A program made the position numbers and the translations under genes. From Paramacrobiotus metropolitanus (taxonomy: Eukaryota; Tardigrada; Eutardigrada; Parachela; Macrobiotidae), in assembly GCF_019649055.1 (NCBI RefSeq), contig NW_026570260.1, positions 620,001-684,000 of the forward strand: DNA of 64,000 nt. The letters are read 5' to 3'. The notes under the pieces are model-generated. The model made no database searches. It was not told the DNA's origin and saw nothing but the letters and a program-made list of their open reading frames with translations. Below, one piece after another: positions 25,301 through 38,021 of the stretch. Every line of letters starts with the position of its first letter. Position 1 is the first letter of the stretch.

Positions 25301-28300
25301 ATTAATACGAGGGATTTTGCCTCGTAAAGGACGATCAAACTGCAAATTATTTGGAAGAATCAATGATAGTTTGTCGTTAGGTTATCGCCGAGTACTACGG
25401 CCTGGAAGGCCAGTATCGGCCGCGGCTGGACATTATGTGGCGCACGACCGACGGCAGTCCGCCCATCAATGAGCCGGTGTGCGGCTACGACGACGACAAG
25501 TGCTTCGACACAGGTATAAAACAGTCAGCCACCAAAAACATGTAGAGCAATGCCATGGTTTTCCTGCACACACAGAGACCACCGGCATTGTGGCGGGCAT
25601 CCTGGGAACGGCGCTGGTGGTTGGTGGTGGCATCGCCTTTGTCGTCCTCTACACCAAGGCTAAACGGGCGCAGGCATTGGCGCAGAAAGAGTGGATCGCC
25701 GAATGGGACGAGCTGAACGTGGACGCGCCGGCCACCTCCTCGCGGATGTCCATGAACAGCTTTGCCTCCGGTACCTCGCAGTCCAAGGCTTCCATGCAGT
25801 CCGACACGTCCAGCACCGGCGCCTCAAAACGCCGGCCGCCGCCCAGCAGCGGCCGGTTATTTTTTGTCAACTGGCGCGGCCGCCCGTGATGGTGGTCAAG
25901 TGTGAGCGGCGCAACTACCCCATTCACATCAATAAGCACATTCTACAAGAGATCCGCACGGCACGGGCCATGGTCAACGATAATCTGTGGCGTTTCTTGG
26001 GCGCCACGCTCGGACCGGAAAACGTGGTGGTCATCGGGGAGTACTGCTCCAAAGGGACACTACAGGACATCCTGGTGGATGAGACGCAGAAGCTGGACTG
26101 GATCTTCCGGTTTTCCTTGTTGAACGACATCGTCAAGGGCGTCATCTACATCCAGAACAGCACGCTGGGCTGTCACGGGAGGCTGTCCTCGCGCGGCTGC
26201 TACGTGGACGGGAAGTTTGTGCTGAAGGTGGGCGAGTATGGACTGCCAACGTTTTACCGCAAGAGCCTGCCCCCGGAGGAGGAGATGACCAATCAGGATT
26301 ACGCTGCGTTGTACTGGACGGCGCCGGAGTTACTGGGGAATCCCTACGGACAAGGCACGCCGGAGGGCGACAGCTTCGCCTATGCGATCATCCTGCAGGA
26401 GGTTATTCTCAGGGAGGAGCCGTATTCCATGTATGATTATGAACCCTCCGGTAAGACATTTCGCACTTCATCTCCTCATCACCTATGCATGCTAAGAACT
26501 TGACCTTTTGGCTTCTTGCCTTTAAGCTGATTACAACCGAATTTTCCCAAAGAGAAAAAATTTGTGGGAATGGAATATCTTTCTAGATTAGGCAATTCAT
26601 TAATTTTTGTCGTTATGGACGCTTTATGCATAACCCGACTTCTCGCCCTTTCTACAATTCATTAAACTAATTTTGCAACGAAATGTAATGGGCAAATCGA
26701 AGCAAGGAGCATAACCTCACTAGTTCTACATTTGTATGCCGTCAATTGTGTTCATTGACGCTAAATGTTTGCGGTGTTGCTTTTTCACCGTTGATGACTT
26801 CCGACTATAAGCATGATAACTCTGTAGAAATAATTTCGAGAGTGCAGAGTTCGGAGCTGCTCTTCCGGCCGAACGTCCAGAACCCGGACTGCCCACTGGG
26901 CCTGATCGCTCTGATGGATTTGTGCTGGCAGCATGATCCGCTGGAGCGACCCCGCTTTCCGCAGATCAAGACCAGCATTCGACAGGCAACACGGTCCGTC
27001 AGTTCGGCGGCATGCCTTGTTAGTACGAGTGTCGAAAAGTGATTTTTGATGCGTTTTAGGGGCGCCATCGAGAAGCACAATCTGGTGGATTTGCTCATTT
27101 CCCAAATGGAGCAGTACACCGCCGATCTGGAGAAGATCGTCGAGGAAAAGACGCAAGATCTGCAGGAAGAACAGCGCAAGGCCGATGCCCTTCTCAACCA
27201 AATACTGCCCAGGTACACAAGCCCAACAATAACTTAAACTGTGAAACTGAAAACAGCCGAAATCGTCAGGATTATTCAGTCGTGTTCAGATTGTGGATCA
27301 ATTGTGATGACTGTTAATTTTTGTGATTTATAGTTCGATAGCAGTGAAATTAAAAAAGGGCGAAACTGTGGAGCCGGAAGCGTTCGACAGTGCCACCATC
27401 TTCTTCAGCGACATTGTCGGTTTCGCCACCATCACGATGGAGAGCACGGCCGTTCAAATTGTCGACTTCCTCAACGATTTGTGTACGTTGTTGCGATATG
27501 ATAACGCAACCAAATTAGTTCACACAGAAGTATATGAAATTTATTTTGCAGATTCCCTCTTTGATAAAACCCTCCCTAAATTCGACGTATACAAAGTGGA
27601 GACCATCCATGACTCGTACATGGTAAAATATGCTAAGTCATCTTGACTGCTTGTCCTTATTGACCGTGATACTATCGACGCCAGGTGGCCTCTGGTCTTC
27701 CCAATCGCAACGGCCTGGAGCACTCCAAAGAACAGGCACGTCTGGCACTGACACTAATGATGCTGATCGGAACCTTTCGCATCCGGCATCGGCCACTGGA
27801 AGTGGCGCGCCTGCGGGTCGGAGTTAATTCCGGTGGGACACCCTCTTAGTCGTTTGTTGTTTTAGCCGGCCTTTCTAACGCGCCGATTGCAGGTCCGGTG
27901 GTAGCTAGTGTGATTGGCCTGGCCGTGCCACGCTACTGCTTGTAAGTTGTGCCCTTTTCCCACGCACTTCCATGATGGGAAAACTTCGGTCATTGTGTTT
28001 TGCAGATTTGGTGATACCGTCAATACCGCTAGCCGCATGGAGTCCACCGGCGAAGGTAACAATTTAGTGATTCTTTCAGTTTCTTGGATTTTTTTAGTTG
28101 ATTGTGGCGTTGTTTTCGCGAAAAGGTAACTGGGTTGTTTTTCGCGCTAGGTCTGCGGATCCAGATCAGTACGTCCACTAAGCAACTGCTGGACAACTTC
28201 GGCATGTTCGAGATGATCGAGCGCGGCGAAATCGAGGTGAAGGGCAAGGGCCCGATGACCACCTACTGGCTAATCGGCGAGAAGACCGGCTTCATTGAGA

Positions 28301-28332
28301 AACAGGCTCAGGAGCTGGCTAAAATGTCGTGA
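22320..28332 (+). CDS. Receptor-type guanylate cyclase 1 (natriuretic-peptide-receptor-like)
   Basis: A single-pass plasma-membrane receptor that makes cGMP from GTP. Order: signal peptide ([17 protein letters not shown], exon 22320-22374; an upstream in-frame ATG at 22251 is possible); Thr-rich stalk from 23452; periplasmic-binding-like ligand domain with [12 protein letters not shown]; transmembrane helix at about 25590-25650; kinase-homology domain with HGRLSSRGC in place of HRD and GEYGL in place of DFG, so a pseudokinase; dimerisation coiled coil (27060-27212); cyclase domain from about 27360. [25 protein letters not shown] and the final exon 28151-28332 keep the metal Asp, guanine Cys and the Asn...Arg pair. 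The usual ETIGD is ETIHD. Three one-base deletions are apparent, near 23593, 24095 and 25885. It is followed head-to-tail by a paralogue. Confidence 0.92.
23460..23526 (+). repeat. Threonine-codon repeat in guanylate cyclase 1
   Basis: A run of ACA/ACC/ACG codons encodes about 14 consecutive Thr and then a Pro/Thr tract. It sits just after the signal peptide, before the ligand-binding domain. Such tracts are often O-glycosylated stalks; that role is inference. The opposite strand shows only a valine shadow. Confidence 0.9.
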
Positions 28333-29557
28333 ATGGCAATTCAGTTCAACAAGCTGGACTGCGTTACGTTACTATTAAAGCTACAGCCGCGGCTGGTCTC
28401 TTTTTTTGCCCATACTTTGTGTGATTGGACAGTGCAACACATGATTCTATGAATTCACCGTTTTGCCTTTTTCTGTAAAGAGTATTACACAGAGTACAAT
28501 GTTCTGTTAACGGCTGAAATCTTGGATGAATGTTAATCTTAGCAATATCTCCACAGGAGTGCCGTATTACAGATGCAGATATCGCATTACCGCTTGACAT
28601 TAATGACAGTATTCGACAGTTGACAGTTTCTTGACACTTGGCAGTCACCACTTGAAAACGGTTATATACCAGTACACAAGAACTCCTGTATCTGTCTGTG
28701 TTTTTTCCGAACATCATTTTGTCGCATCATCAAATTGCAACGCCTAGTCCAAGGTTATCGATTACGGTCAAACCGATGAAAGCGCTGATGTCGGTCCAAA
28801 CCTGAAACTTTCCCGACCATTTAAATGTGCCTCACAAAATGACAATGCAATCGCTTTAAGCCGCGCTGATCGATGCAACGGGGATTTTATACAATATCCT
28901 ACCGTTTGGGTGGTTAAATGAAGATTTAATGAGGCACCGGAGTAAATGCGCAAAATCAACACACAATCCCTAATCTGAACAGGCTATCGCTGAATGCTGG
29001 GTCAACATTTGATGGGCATCGATCGGCGCTGGACACATTTAAGCCCACCTTAACAAGCCATTCAGCGCCACCGTGAACTGCACTGTTCTGTGTATATATC
29101 GATTCCTTTGCGGGTGTTTTTTAAACGAGCCTCCCCATGAGATTGGGAAGATAAACAAACGGGCCAGGCCACACCGTCGAAGAGGATCGTTAAGGGTGGC
29201 GGTGTGCTACTTCCGCGCGGAAGTACATAATGTTAGCCAACGCAACAGGGGGACAATGGGACGCCGCTCGCACACCGCTGGCAAGTTTAGTGAGAAAATA
29301 GATCGCTTGGCTTTTGTTATTCTTTGGGCGGATGTTATATGCGCACTGCATGCCACTATATCGACCGGCTGCACACACACATACACTCACAAATTGGCCT
29401 ACGTGTAATCGTTCAGCCGACTGTAATGCATAATTGATAAGTACGATCGTTTTTTCTCTTCCCGTCTCCGCTTTCTTCCTCGGTTGGCGCGACCACATTT
29501 GGCAACTATGCCCCACTGAAATAGTCTCCCGCGCCGCTCCCGTTTCTTCGTCCGGCA
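28333..29557. other. Interval between the two guanylate cyclase genes
   Basis: About 1.2 kb between tandem paralogues, with no coding evidence. It should contain the 3' UTR of gene 1 and the promoter of gene 2. A short CA-rich stretch lies at about 29373-29390. Confidence 0.4.
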
Positions 29558-32500
29558 ATGTTCAGTGGTGTCGGCGTGGTGTGGTGTCTGCTGCTGCCAG
29601 TGGTGACCTTTGCCGGCGCCGAGACGCCGGTAATCCGGGCGGGTGTCCTGCTGACTGACGGGAGCAGTGTGGCTTATGATTATGATTTGGTAAAGCCGGC
29701 ACTGCACGCCGCCTACGATGAGAGTCTGCGGCGTTTCAATGTCCGCTTTGAGGAAGTGCTTTGTCTGTATCCCGGCAGCAACAGCGACGGATGCAGCACC
29801 AGCAATGCCATGGGCAAGACGTACGAGTGCACCTACTTGCAGAATGTCCAGCTGATCATTGGTAAGGGACTGGTCTGTTGGCACTTGCCGGTCAGTATAG
29901 AAATGGCGTTGTGGCGTTTGACTATTGTGCTGACTGTCCAGCCAAACACAGCGCCTATCGTTTGAGATAGCAACTAATTTTTCATAAGTGATCTGTTCTG
30001 GGCTTCTTTTTAATTTAACGCTGTAATCGCTCGCTAAATGGGTATGTAGTATGAATAATTTTACTGATTTGTCACATTTCTTATAGCGGTATTTTTTGGC
30101 GTGTGTCACCTAATCAGTGTCACCCAATCAATATCCTCACCCCGTTGCCAGCTCATGTAGCCAACCATTCGTCGTATATATAATTTTGTCGTTCATATCT
30201 GTAATTATTTGCCGTTTTGTATCAGGCTGTGCTCGTTCCAGGTCCAGGTTGCACCAACGACATGATGGCCTCACTGGAGCTGCAGACGGTTCTCGGAGTC
30301 CCCAGTGTGACGGGGGCCGGCGATCTGGTGGATTCCACCGCGAAATTCCCCTTCATCACACGCTGCTCCTACAACACCTACACCCAGTGGGTATTTTTCG
30401 TCAATCTGTGTCTTAAATATAAATGGACCAATGTGGCCGTGGTGTACAACCGCCAGAACGCCGTCAAGGTGACCAATGCACAGAGTACGTCACACACACC
30501 GTCATCCATCACTCGCTGCAGCGCATTCGGACATCGGCAACGCACTGCAGTATATAAGATAAGTACTGAATCTACTGATCATATACTAGTAATCTTATGC
30601 AGGTTTGGTGACTAATCTACGCAACAGCAGTCTTAACCCCAGAGAATACCCGTTCAGCGGCACAAATGTAAACTCGGCAGAAGACGCCATAGCCATTTTA
30701 CAGAACGCTACGTCGCGGGCGCGCATAGTGGTAGTGCTGACCAAGGGAGCGTACTTACGGTGGTTTATGCTGGGCGCCAAGCGGGCCGGCTATCTGACCA
30801 ACGGCGACTACGCTTTCTTCACCTTAGACCCGTTCCGTGATGATATTCTGGGACCGAACGGATGGGAGCGCGGTATGTGATTATCCAATTGCAATTAACC
30901 GTAAACTGAATCACATTCAGCTGAGCATAACCGAAGCAGGCCGGTATTACTCCTGTAATATGAAAGCTGCAGCACTCATACCTTTTGCTTGACAGAACAA
31001 CCATCGATAAAATCGCTACAGCTAGTACGAGTTAATGCAGTTAAAGTTAATGCAGTGGACAACGGCAGAGCAATTTCTAAAATTTGTTGAATGACCCTTG
31101 TAAGACAACGAAACGATGCAAATAAACAAGATTACCGAGTTGAATAAATTATTTACTGTAACTTTTTTCAGTCCATACTGGTTTATGCAGTACATAGACT
31201 GGTTTATAAGGTTTACACTGTGTACATGAACTTACAGTACGTGTGCTTGTCTTTAAATGGCTGCAGGTGACACGATGGATTACGAGGCCCGGGAAGCATA
31301 CCGTAGCTTGATGGTGCTCACCCTGCGCGACACCAGCGACGTACCGGAATACATCGATTTCCAACAGAAGGTCAACGAGACTGCCCGCCGCGATTTCCCC
31401 GGCATGAAAGTGGGGACACATAAACTGGACATAAATTAATGACGTTTTTATAGGTTTCGTTTAGTGCATCAGCGTTACGTATGTGTCCAATTAGGTACAG
31501 TTCAATTATTACGTGGCGGCTTTCTACGATTCGGTGTTAGTATATGCGCTGTCCGTAAATAAAACCCTGGAGATGGGGCAGTCCATAGATATATCGGTCA
31601 ACGTCCAGAATTTGTCCACGGAGCAGTGGGGCAAGACAATGCCCGGTAGGCAAACCTCAGTTTGCCTTCCGCAAGAGCCATCATGACCTAGTATTGTTTA
31701 TTCTGTAGGCGCCACCGGTAATGTTTACATCAACCCCATGGGCGACCGCAACGATGACCATTCCATGTACCAGTTTAAAGCCGATGGCAAAGCTTACGTA
31801 CGTAGCGTCATGTCGCTAGTCCAGCTTCTTATTCTACTTATTCTAAAATTAATGGGCAGAGCCAGCAGAGATAAGCAGAGAGTGTAAGGCTCAGCTGCTG
31901 CAAAGTTCGTTTGAGAACAGTTGTTTTGCTGATCACAGGTGGTGGCATCGTTTTTCGGCTACAAAGTCATCGATAATCCCAAGTACGAATTCGACCCGGT
32001 GTCACCGTACTTTAACTGGCATAACCCTACTAATACACCGCCGCTCAACGAGCCGGTGTGCGGATACGACGGACAGGCCGCGGCATGCGATAATTCCAGT
32101 TAGTTTCGAGGAAATTATATCATTGTTATTGGGCATTATATACTAAAAGCGTTCAATGTGCGTGTACAAAAAGAATCATAAAATAAACGAAAGGTCATCG
32201 TGCAAATGCAAACACTTATTATTGTCGCTCTAGTGGTCACACTGGGCATCGCGATGGGCATCGTGGGCGGACTCCTCGTCCTTGCCATAATCATTGGCAT
32301 CTTCCTCTACCGGCATCTGTCCCGTAAAGCCGAGCTGGCCCAGCTGGACTTGCTGGGCACATGGCGCGATGTCACCAAAATCAGCACGCCCAATCCCAAA
32401 AACAGCAACGTGACCAAGAGCCAGGCTGAGTTGATGGGGAGTCATATTCAGATTAACCAGAAAACCATCTACGAGGACCCTAATGCCATGATCAACCAGA

Positions 32501-34710
32501 CAATCAATGCCCACTACAACGGAGTGCGCGTTATTGTCAGGGTGGGCGAACCGGGCCTGATTGAGATCACGCGACCGGTGCTAGCCGAGATTAAAGCGGT
32601 GCGCGCCATCAGCCACGAGAATGTCCTGCGACTACAGGGACTGTGCTGTGGACCGGGCCGGGTGGCGGTTATGTACACCTACTGCTCTAAGGGCAGCCTA
32701 TTTGTAAGAAAAAACTCAGCTTTTATTTGTTACTCTACAAAGACGAATACGTGCACCGGCAATCGCCGTACGAAACCTGAAAGTCTAAAAACATTAGCTG
32801 ACCTTTGAGGTGACGGTTAATAAGCGCATCATTTGGTAGGATTTATTAGGCTCCGACGCGGTGAAGCTGGACTGGGTGTTTCGGTTCTCCTTCGCCAAGG
32901 ACATGATGAACGGCCTGAACGCTATTACCACAGCCCTGGGTTGTCACGGCCGGCTCAAGTCCAAGTGCTGCTTCATTGATGCCCACTTTGTCCTTCGCGT
33001 AGCCGACTACGGTCTGCCCAGTTTCTTCACGCGCGCCATTCCGCCCATTCCCGATGCGGCTTACTACATCAGCCTCCTATGGACAGCGCCGGAGCTGCTG
33101 GACACGCCCTTTGGGAAGGGTACGCCGGAAGGTGACGTTTACGCCTTCGCCATTATCCTTCAGGAAGTCATTATGCGAGAGCCACCCTTTGCGTCCTATG
33201 GGATGGACCCGGACGGTATGTTTATAATATTGCCCAGTGTTGCTGCATCGCGATCGTTTATTAACCAGTCCGTAATCAACGCTTCAGTGGTTGTGGCCAA
33301 AGTAAAGAAATCCGGCTACAAAGCCTTCCGCCCAAAGGTGGACGCCAACCAGTGTCCACCGGAGATCACCGTTCTCATGAAGCAGTGTTGGGCCAGCAAT
33401 CCTCTGGAGCGACCCCGGCTGGCCCAGATCAAGAGCATCATGAAAGAAAGCGAAAGGTTATCGCTTATTCAACAGCTATCTATTAAAGTTATAAGAAAAA
33501 AGGTTGAATTTTCTTTAGAAATTTGGGCGAACACGGTAGCATTTTGGATACGTTAATTCGTCGCATGGAACAGCACACAATGGAGTTGGAGCACATTGTT
33601 GAAGAGAAAGCCCAGCAGTTTATGGTGGAGAAGGAGAAAAGTGAACAGCTCTTGTATCAAATTCTACCCAGGTCAGTTTATTGTACAAAAAAGAGAGGCG
33701 CCTAACTCCTAGGGTAGCATTCAGGGTGTCGACATGATCAAATTACCGAGGATACTTTCAGGACGGTGGTCGACCAGCTGAAACGTGGCGAGCACGTCAA
33801 ACCGGAAAACTACGACGCGGTGACCGTGTATTACAGCGATATCGTTAGCTTTACCACACTGTCCTCACGCAGCCTGCCCACAGAGGTGGTCGATCTCCTT
33901 AATGACTTGTATACCATCTTCGACAGTTGTATTCGCAAGTTTGATGCTTATAAAGTGGAGACCATCGGCGATTGCTATGTCGTAAGAAAAACCGTTGCAC
34001 TGAATGAAGTTGTCTGCCACCAACAGCGGGGTTTGTATTTCAGGTGGCATCCGGTGTGCCGATACGCAATGGAAGCAAACATTCAGGGGAAATCTGCCGG
34101 TTGTCCATCATGTTACTGGACGAGATCCGGGTGTTCAAGATTCGCCACATGCCGAATGAACAGTTGCGCTTACGGCTGGGAGCTCACATGGGTATGCATT
34201 TAATTTTGCAACGTATTACCCCGTGTCATTGACGACATGTTGGTTGTGTACTTAGGTCCGTGCGTCTCTGGTGTTGTTGGATTGGTAATGCCGAGATTTT
34301 GTCTGTACGTGACCTTTAGCCACACGTATTTAACAGTACTAACACTAACTAACAGCAGGATTAATGGTTATGTAAATGTAGCTTTGGGGAGACAATAACA
34401 ATTGCTGCCAAAATGGAGTCTTCGTCGCAACGTAAGTCAAATCTGATTGGTCGAATCATGGGTTTTAATAGGATGATTCTGTTTGATAGCCATGCGCATC
34501 CAGATCAGTGCGCCCTGCGAACGGTTGTTACAGACGGTGGGTACCTTCGAGACAGAGGCCCGCGAAGCGCCCATCCGCATCAACGACAACCTGGAAATTC
34601 AAACTTACTGGTTGACGCGGGAGATATTCGACGAGCCAAGCATCCCGGCCACTGAGGCCGAAGATACGCCAGTTACCCCATTGCCGAATGGGAACATTGT
34701 GCCCATATAG
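29558..34710 (+). CDS. Receptor-type guanylate cyclase 2 with altered catalytic residues
   Basis: Tandem paralogue of the preceding cyclase, with the same exon order. Signal peptide [21 protein letters not shown]; ligand-binding domain with [27 protein letters not shown] and [11 protein letters not shown]; transmembrane helix at about 32255-32315; kinase-homology domain with HGRLKSKCC and ADYGLP; coiled coil 33518-33671; cyclase domain 33762-34710. Metal-binding Asp are kept ([16 protein letters not shown]) and so is the guanine-site Cys (RFCLFG). The normally invariant [13 protein letters not shown] is [13 protein letters not shown] (exon 34382-34431). The transition-state Asn is therefore Thr, the phosphate-binding Arg is Lys, and Asp is Glu. 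No frame break was seen. It may be weakly active, heterodimeric or catalytically dead. AATAAA at 34811-34816 could be the polyA signal. Confidence 0.92.
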
Positions 34711-36071
34711 AGCGATACAGATTATATATGCCGAGTTGCCGATGACTGATCTTTCCAGTTTTTTGCGTGCCTTTGCATTTTGCATGTCGAACACTTCTGT
34801 ACATAGGAAACAAATAAACATACAGCAGCTGCGTTAACCAAATTTTATTCAAATTACATACATTCATGCTGTTAACAAAATTATATTAGTATTCAAATTA
34901 CATACATTCATACCGCTGTGTTGAATCAGGAGCAACTTTTATCACGGTGTTCAGTTTGTTATCGGCCATATTGACACACTCTCAAACTCCGACACATTAA
35001 AATAGCGTACAAAATTACACAAGTTTTATGGTATCGACAATTTTGCGGTAAAAAGTAGCGGAAATACAAACCCAACACAACATTTTGCTTTCTTATCGCA
35101 AGTATACATGTGTTGCTGGCTCGAAGTTGCTAACTTTTTTCATTCAAACAATCACCGTGCGCCCCGTGCTAAACAGTGAACATAATAATCGACAGCTATG
35201 TGACCTTTTCCGTCGGTCTCCCTACTTAGCGCCGGCATGCTTTGGGCAAAGGTCTGCAAAATTAATGTGTTTATCGTACAGTATCATGTAGGCGTACATC
35301 CCAGGGCATCAGCATTGCGGGTCCGCACAGGTCAAGCAAACCGTTATCGGTGTTGCCTCGACCGGCGGACACCACAACGCTGTCTGCCGTTGTCGCACCA
35401 GTAAACACATCAGATATTTTGCTGTTAATATTTTTATGCGAATGTTATTCTTTACGTTTTGCTTTTATGTAATTCTTTACTTATTCAAACCTTGGAAAAA
35501 TATTCAACTGGGCTTAAGAGTTGCTCCCGGGCGGTGGCTTTGTCGGAAAAATAGGCCACGCATTGTAACAGTAACTGCACCAACGTTTCCACGGCAGAAT
35601 GATCGCTAGGATGAAATGATGGAATGTTGCTTTCCATCACCGACCTAGGCAAAATTTTTCTATGTTGAAAGTTTTCCGATATACTGTATGTTGAACATTT
35701 TTTTCATTATTACGTTATTTTATATTCTTTTGTTTCTATTATCTGGAGTCAACTTTTAAAAACAGAAACACTGGCAATACAAATCAAATAATAACGAATT
35801 AGTTCTGGATCTCCCCCAACAGGTGGCAATCTCGTCGTTAAAAAAGCAGACAAGTGTAAGCAGTGAACTGTCGAATCGGGTCGATATTGTAGACTTTACA
35901 TTTATTTTAAACTCTTTTTCTTTACTTGGTTTAAATTTTGTTCATAGCTAGCTATCTTAGAGATCTTGATACTTCAAACGCAAGTAAAAAATCTTGAAAT
36001 TAAATGTATAAAAGAATTGAAAATTTTATCCGATTTTTCAAGTGAACATGATCAAGGATAGAACACATAAC
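34711..36071. other. Intergenic region after guanylate cyclase 2
   Basis: About 1.35 kb, AT-rich, between two converging genes. It holds the direct repeat listed separately. Nothing else is recognisable. Confidence 0.4.
34847..34911. repeat. Two-copy direct repeat, 44-base period
   Basis: The 21-base word beginning attcaaattacatacattc occurs at 34847-34867 and again at 34891-34911. The bases before each copy are also related (gttaac...aaatt), so this is a partial tandem duplication. Confidence 0.85.
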
Positions 36072-38021
36072 CTACAAAATGATCTCCCAGGCATCCTTGG
36101 TCTGTTGTACTATATCGCTATTCTGCAGCATCTCCTCAATGGACGACAAGAACCCGTAACGCGACGCTGACTCATGGATGAACGTCCATAAGATCTCCGC
36201 GCACTGAACAGTTAGTGTTTGCAGTTGACCTTTCGTTGATATCTGTAACCAGTTAAAGAGCGTACGATACAACGGATTTCACAATTACCAGTTCTTTACG
36301 TGTGCCTTACGCAAACACCGGTAAAAAGTTGCTCCATGAGTTCTCGTGTCGTCTGCGAATATCCGTGCTCTTTCGGCATCTTGCGCCAACTGTTATTTAA
36401 CCGTAGTAGCTTGTCCAACACGCACACGAACCCGAAGGTGGCCGCGATCTGCAATTGGATAAAATTGCCTTAGCGTCTAAGCAAAATTTCTGTTGGCTGC
36501 GGGAACACTAACCACAGCGCCACCAATCATCCCAGGAAACGCTCTTCCCATGCAGACCATCCAGTTGTCCAAAACACCCAACAATTTCTCCAGGAAACGC
36601 ACGTTTTGAGCTACATATAAAAGCTCTTAAGAATGAAATACATTGAAATAATTAAAATGTCCAGTTATTTTGGTTACTCAAAATTCGATCTCGCGGTGCT
36701 ACAACTTGCACAAGATTCGCATAAAACTGCAGGTAAACCGTGGAGATGAAATGGCACATTGGGGGACACTTTGTTAAACGCTGCAACACGATTTTCCGTA
36801 TCTGTACACTGTAAAAAAACTGTTTTGACAACTTAATTAATAGAAACGCTAATGCAAAGTATACTTTGGGTTGCACGTTATCCAGAATTCCGTTAAACTT
36901 GTAGCCAAATCGTCAAGTTCTCCACGAGTGACCTTGGTTCCTACTAGCTGTTAACCATCGTTAAAATGCACCATGTACATTGTACACGATTTGATTGCGT
37001 TTTTCCGTACCAGTAAATGACTGCGTAGGCACAAGAGGAAGCTTACAACATCTGCTTCAGGAATGTTATACTGCACAATCAACGCCTCGAATTGCACCGC
37101 CTCAGACCACCGGCCCAGATCCCACAGAATGACCGGCATCCAATTTGTTTTAACATCCAGCTTGGCCGATAGGCACTCAGCGGCCAGCTGTCCCAGGACC
37201 GCCACGTCGGCATCGCATAGGCTCACCGGTCCGTCTGCGGAAGTGACAACCTCCAAGCGGGGTGACGCTACACACGGCACTTGACATAGCTGAATTTCTG
37301 GTTCAGGTTGGGGCTGCGGAATCAATCTTAAGGAGTCGATTGGAATTATGGCTTGCGGCGCAGTGCCACTAGTGGGGATTTCCGCCGGGGTTACCGGCTT
37401 GGGAAGATCCGCAATGAGTTGTAAGCCGATGAAATAAAACTGCGCTTGAACTCTGCAACTTTACGTCTTTTCATGCAACAACAGAAATAACGAAAAGCGA
37501 GGATTAACCTGCTTCCAAATTTCCGCAGGAGCGAATTTGGAAAACTCGCTGATATCAGCTGGGAAAAAAGGGATGCTTTGACCGGAGGGTGCTTGTGTTC
37601 CCAACAGTCCTCCACGTAGCGGTCGAAGATTTTATCCCGCGATACAGCCGATCCATTGGCTTCAGTGAGATGAGATGCAATCCACTCTTTCTGTGGAGTT
37701 GGGAAGACAAGCCGTCACAAGCGTCAAGCTTTTCTCACGCTATTTAATGGTGGGACCGTCAGTACGCACCTCAAAATCTTTCGGCTTCGACGGGAGTTTG
37801 GAAGGCTTCCCATCGTGAGATCTCTTAACTGCTGCCAGCGCTTGTTGTTTTCCCTGATAAGGCGAGGAGGATGGTGCTTTGGGGACGTTGATCTGGAAAC
37901 TGCTCATCAGTTGGTCCCACAGGTCGCTTTCGCCCGGCGCTGCTTTGACTGACTTCATCTTTACATACAGTTGTTGGCTTGAGGATTCTCGATAGTCGAC
38001 ACTAGCGTAAAATAATACCAT
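36072..38021 (-). CDS. Divergent RFX-type winged-helix protein
   Basis: Exon 1 starts at ATG 38021 (or 37959) and ends at KPKDFE near 37770. The next exon (about 37695-37510) has KEWIASHLTEANGSAVSRDKI, then DRYVEDCWEHKHPPVKASLFSQLI and FPNSLLRKFGSR, the layout of an RFX DNA-binding domain (W...L...Y..YC......P...A.F..LI...FP.....R.G). The following exon begins RVQAQFYFIGLQL, in place of the RGxSKYHYYGI wing. Later exons give ELDDLATSLTEFWIT, RFLEKLLGVLDNWMVCMGRAFPG and SWRKMPKEHGYSQTTRELMEQL, consistent with RFX dimerisation regions. It ends at KDAWEIIL, 36072. The predicted protein is short and wing residues are degenerate. RFX factors control ciliary genes in animals. Family assignment is likely; which RFX member is unknown. 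ARID2-type RFX domains are the alternative. Confidence 0.6.

Noticed and set aside
33217-33287. Reading straight through this stretch as coding sequence in cyclase 2
   Set aside because: It is open, but gtatgt and ttcag borders remove it in phase and restore the usual kinase-domain spacing, so it is a 71-base intron.
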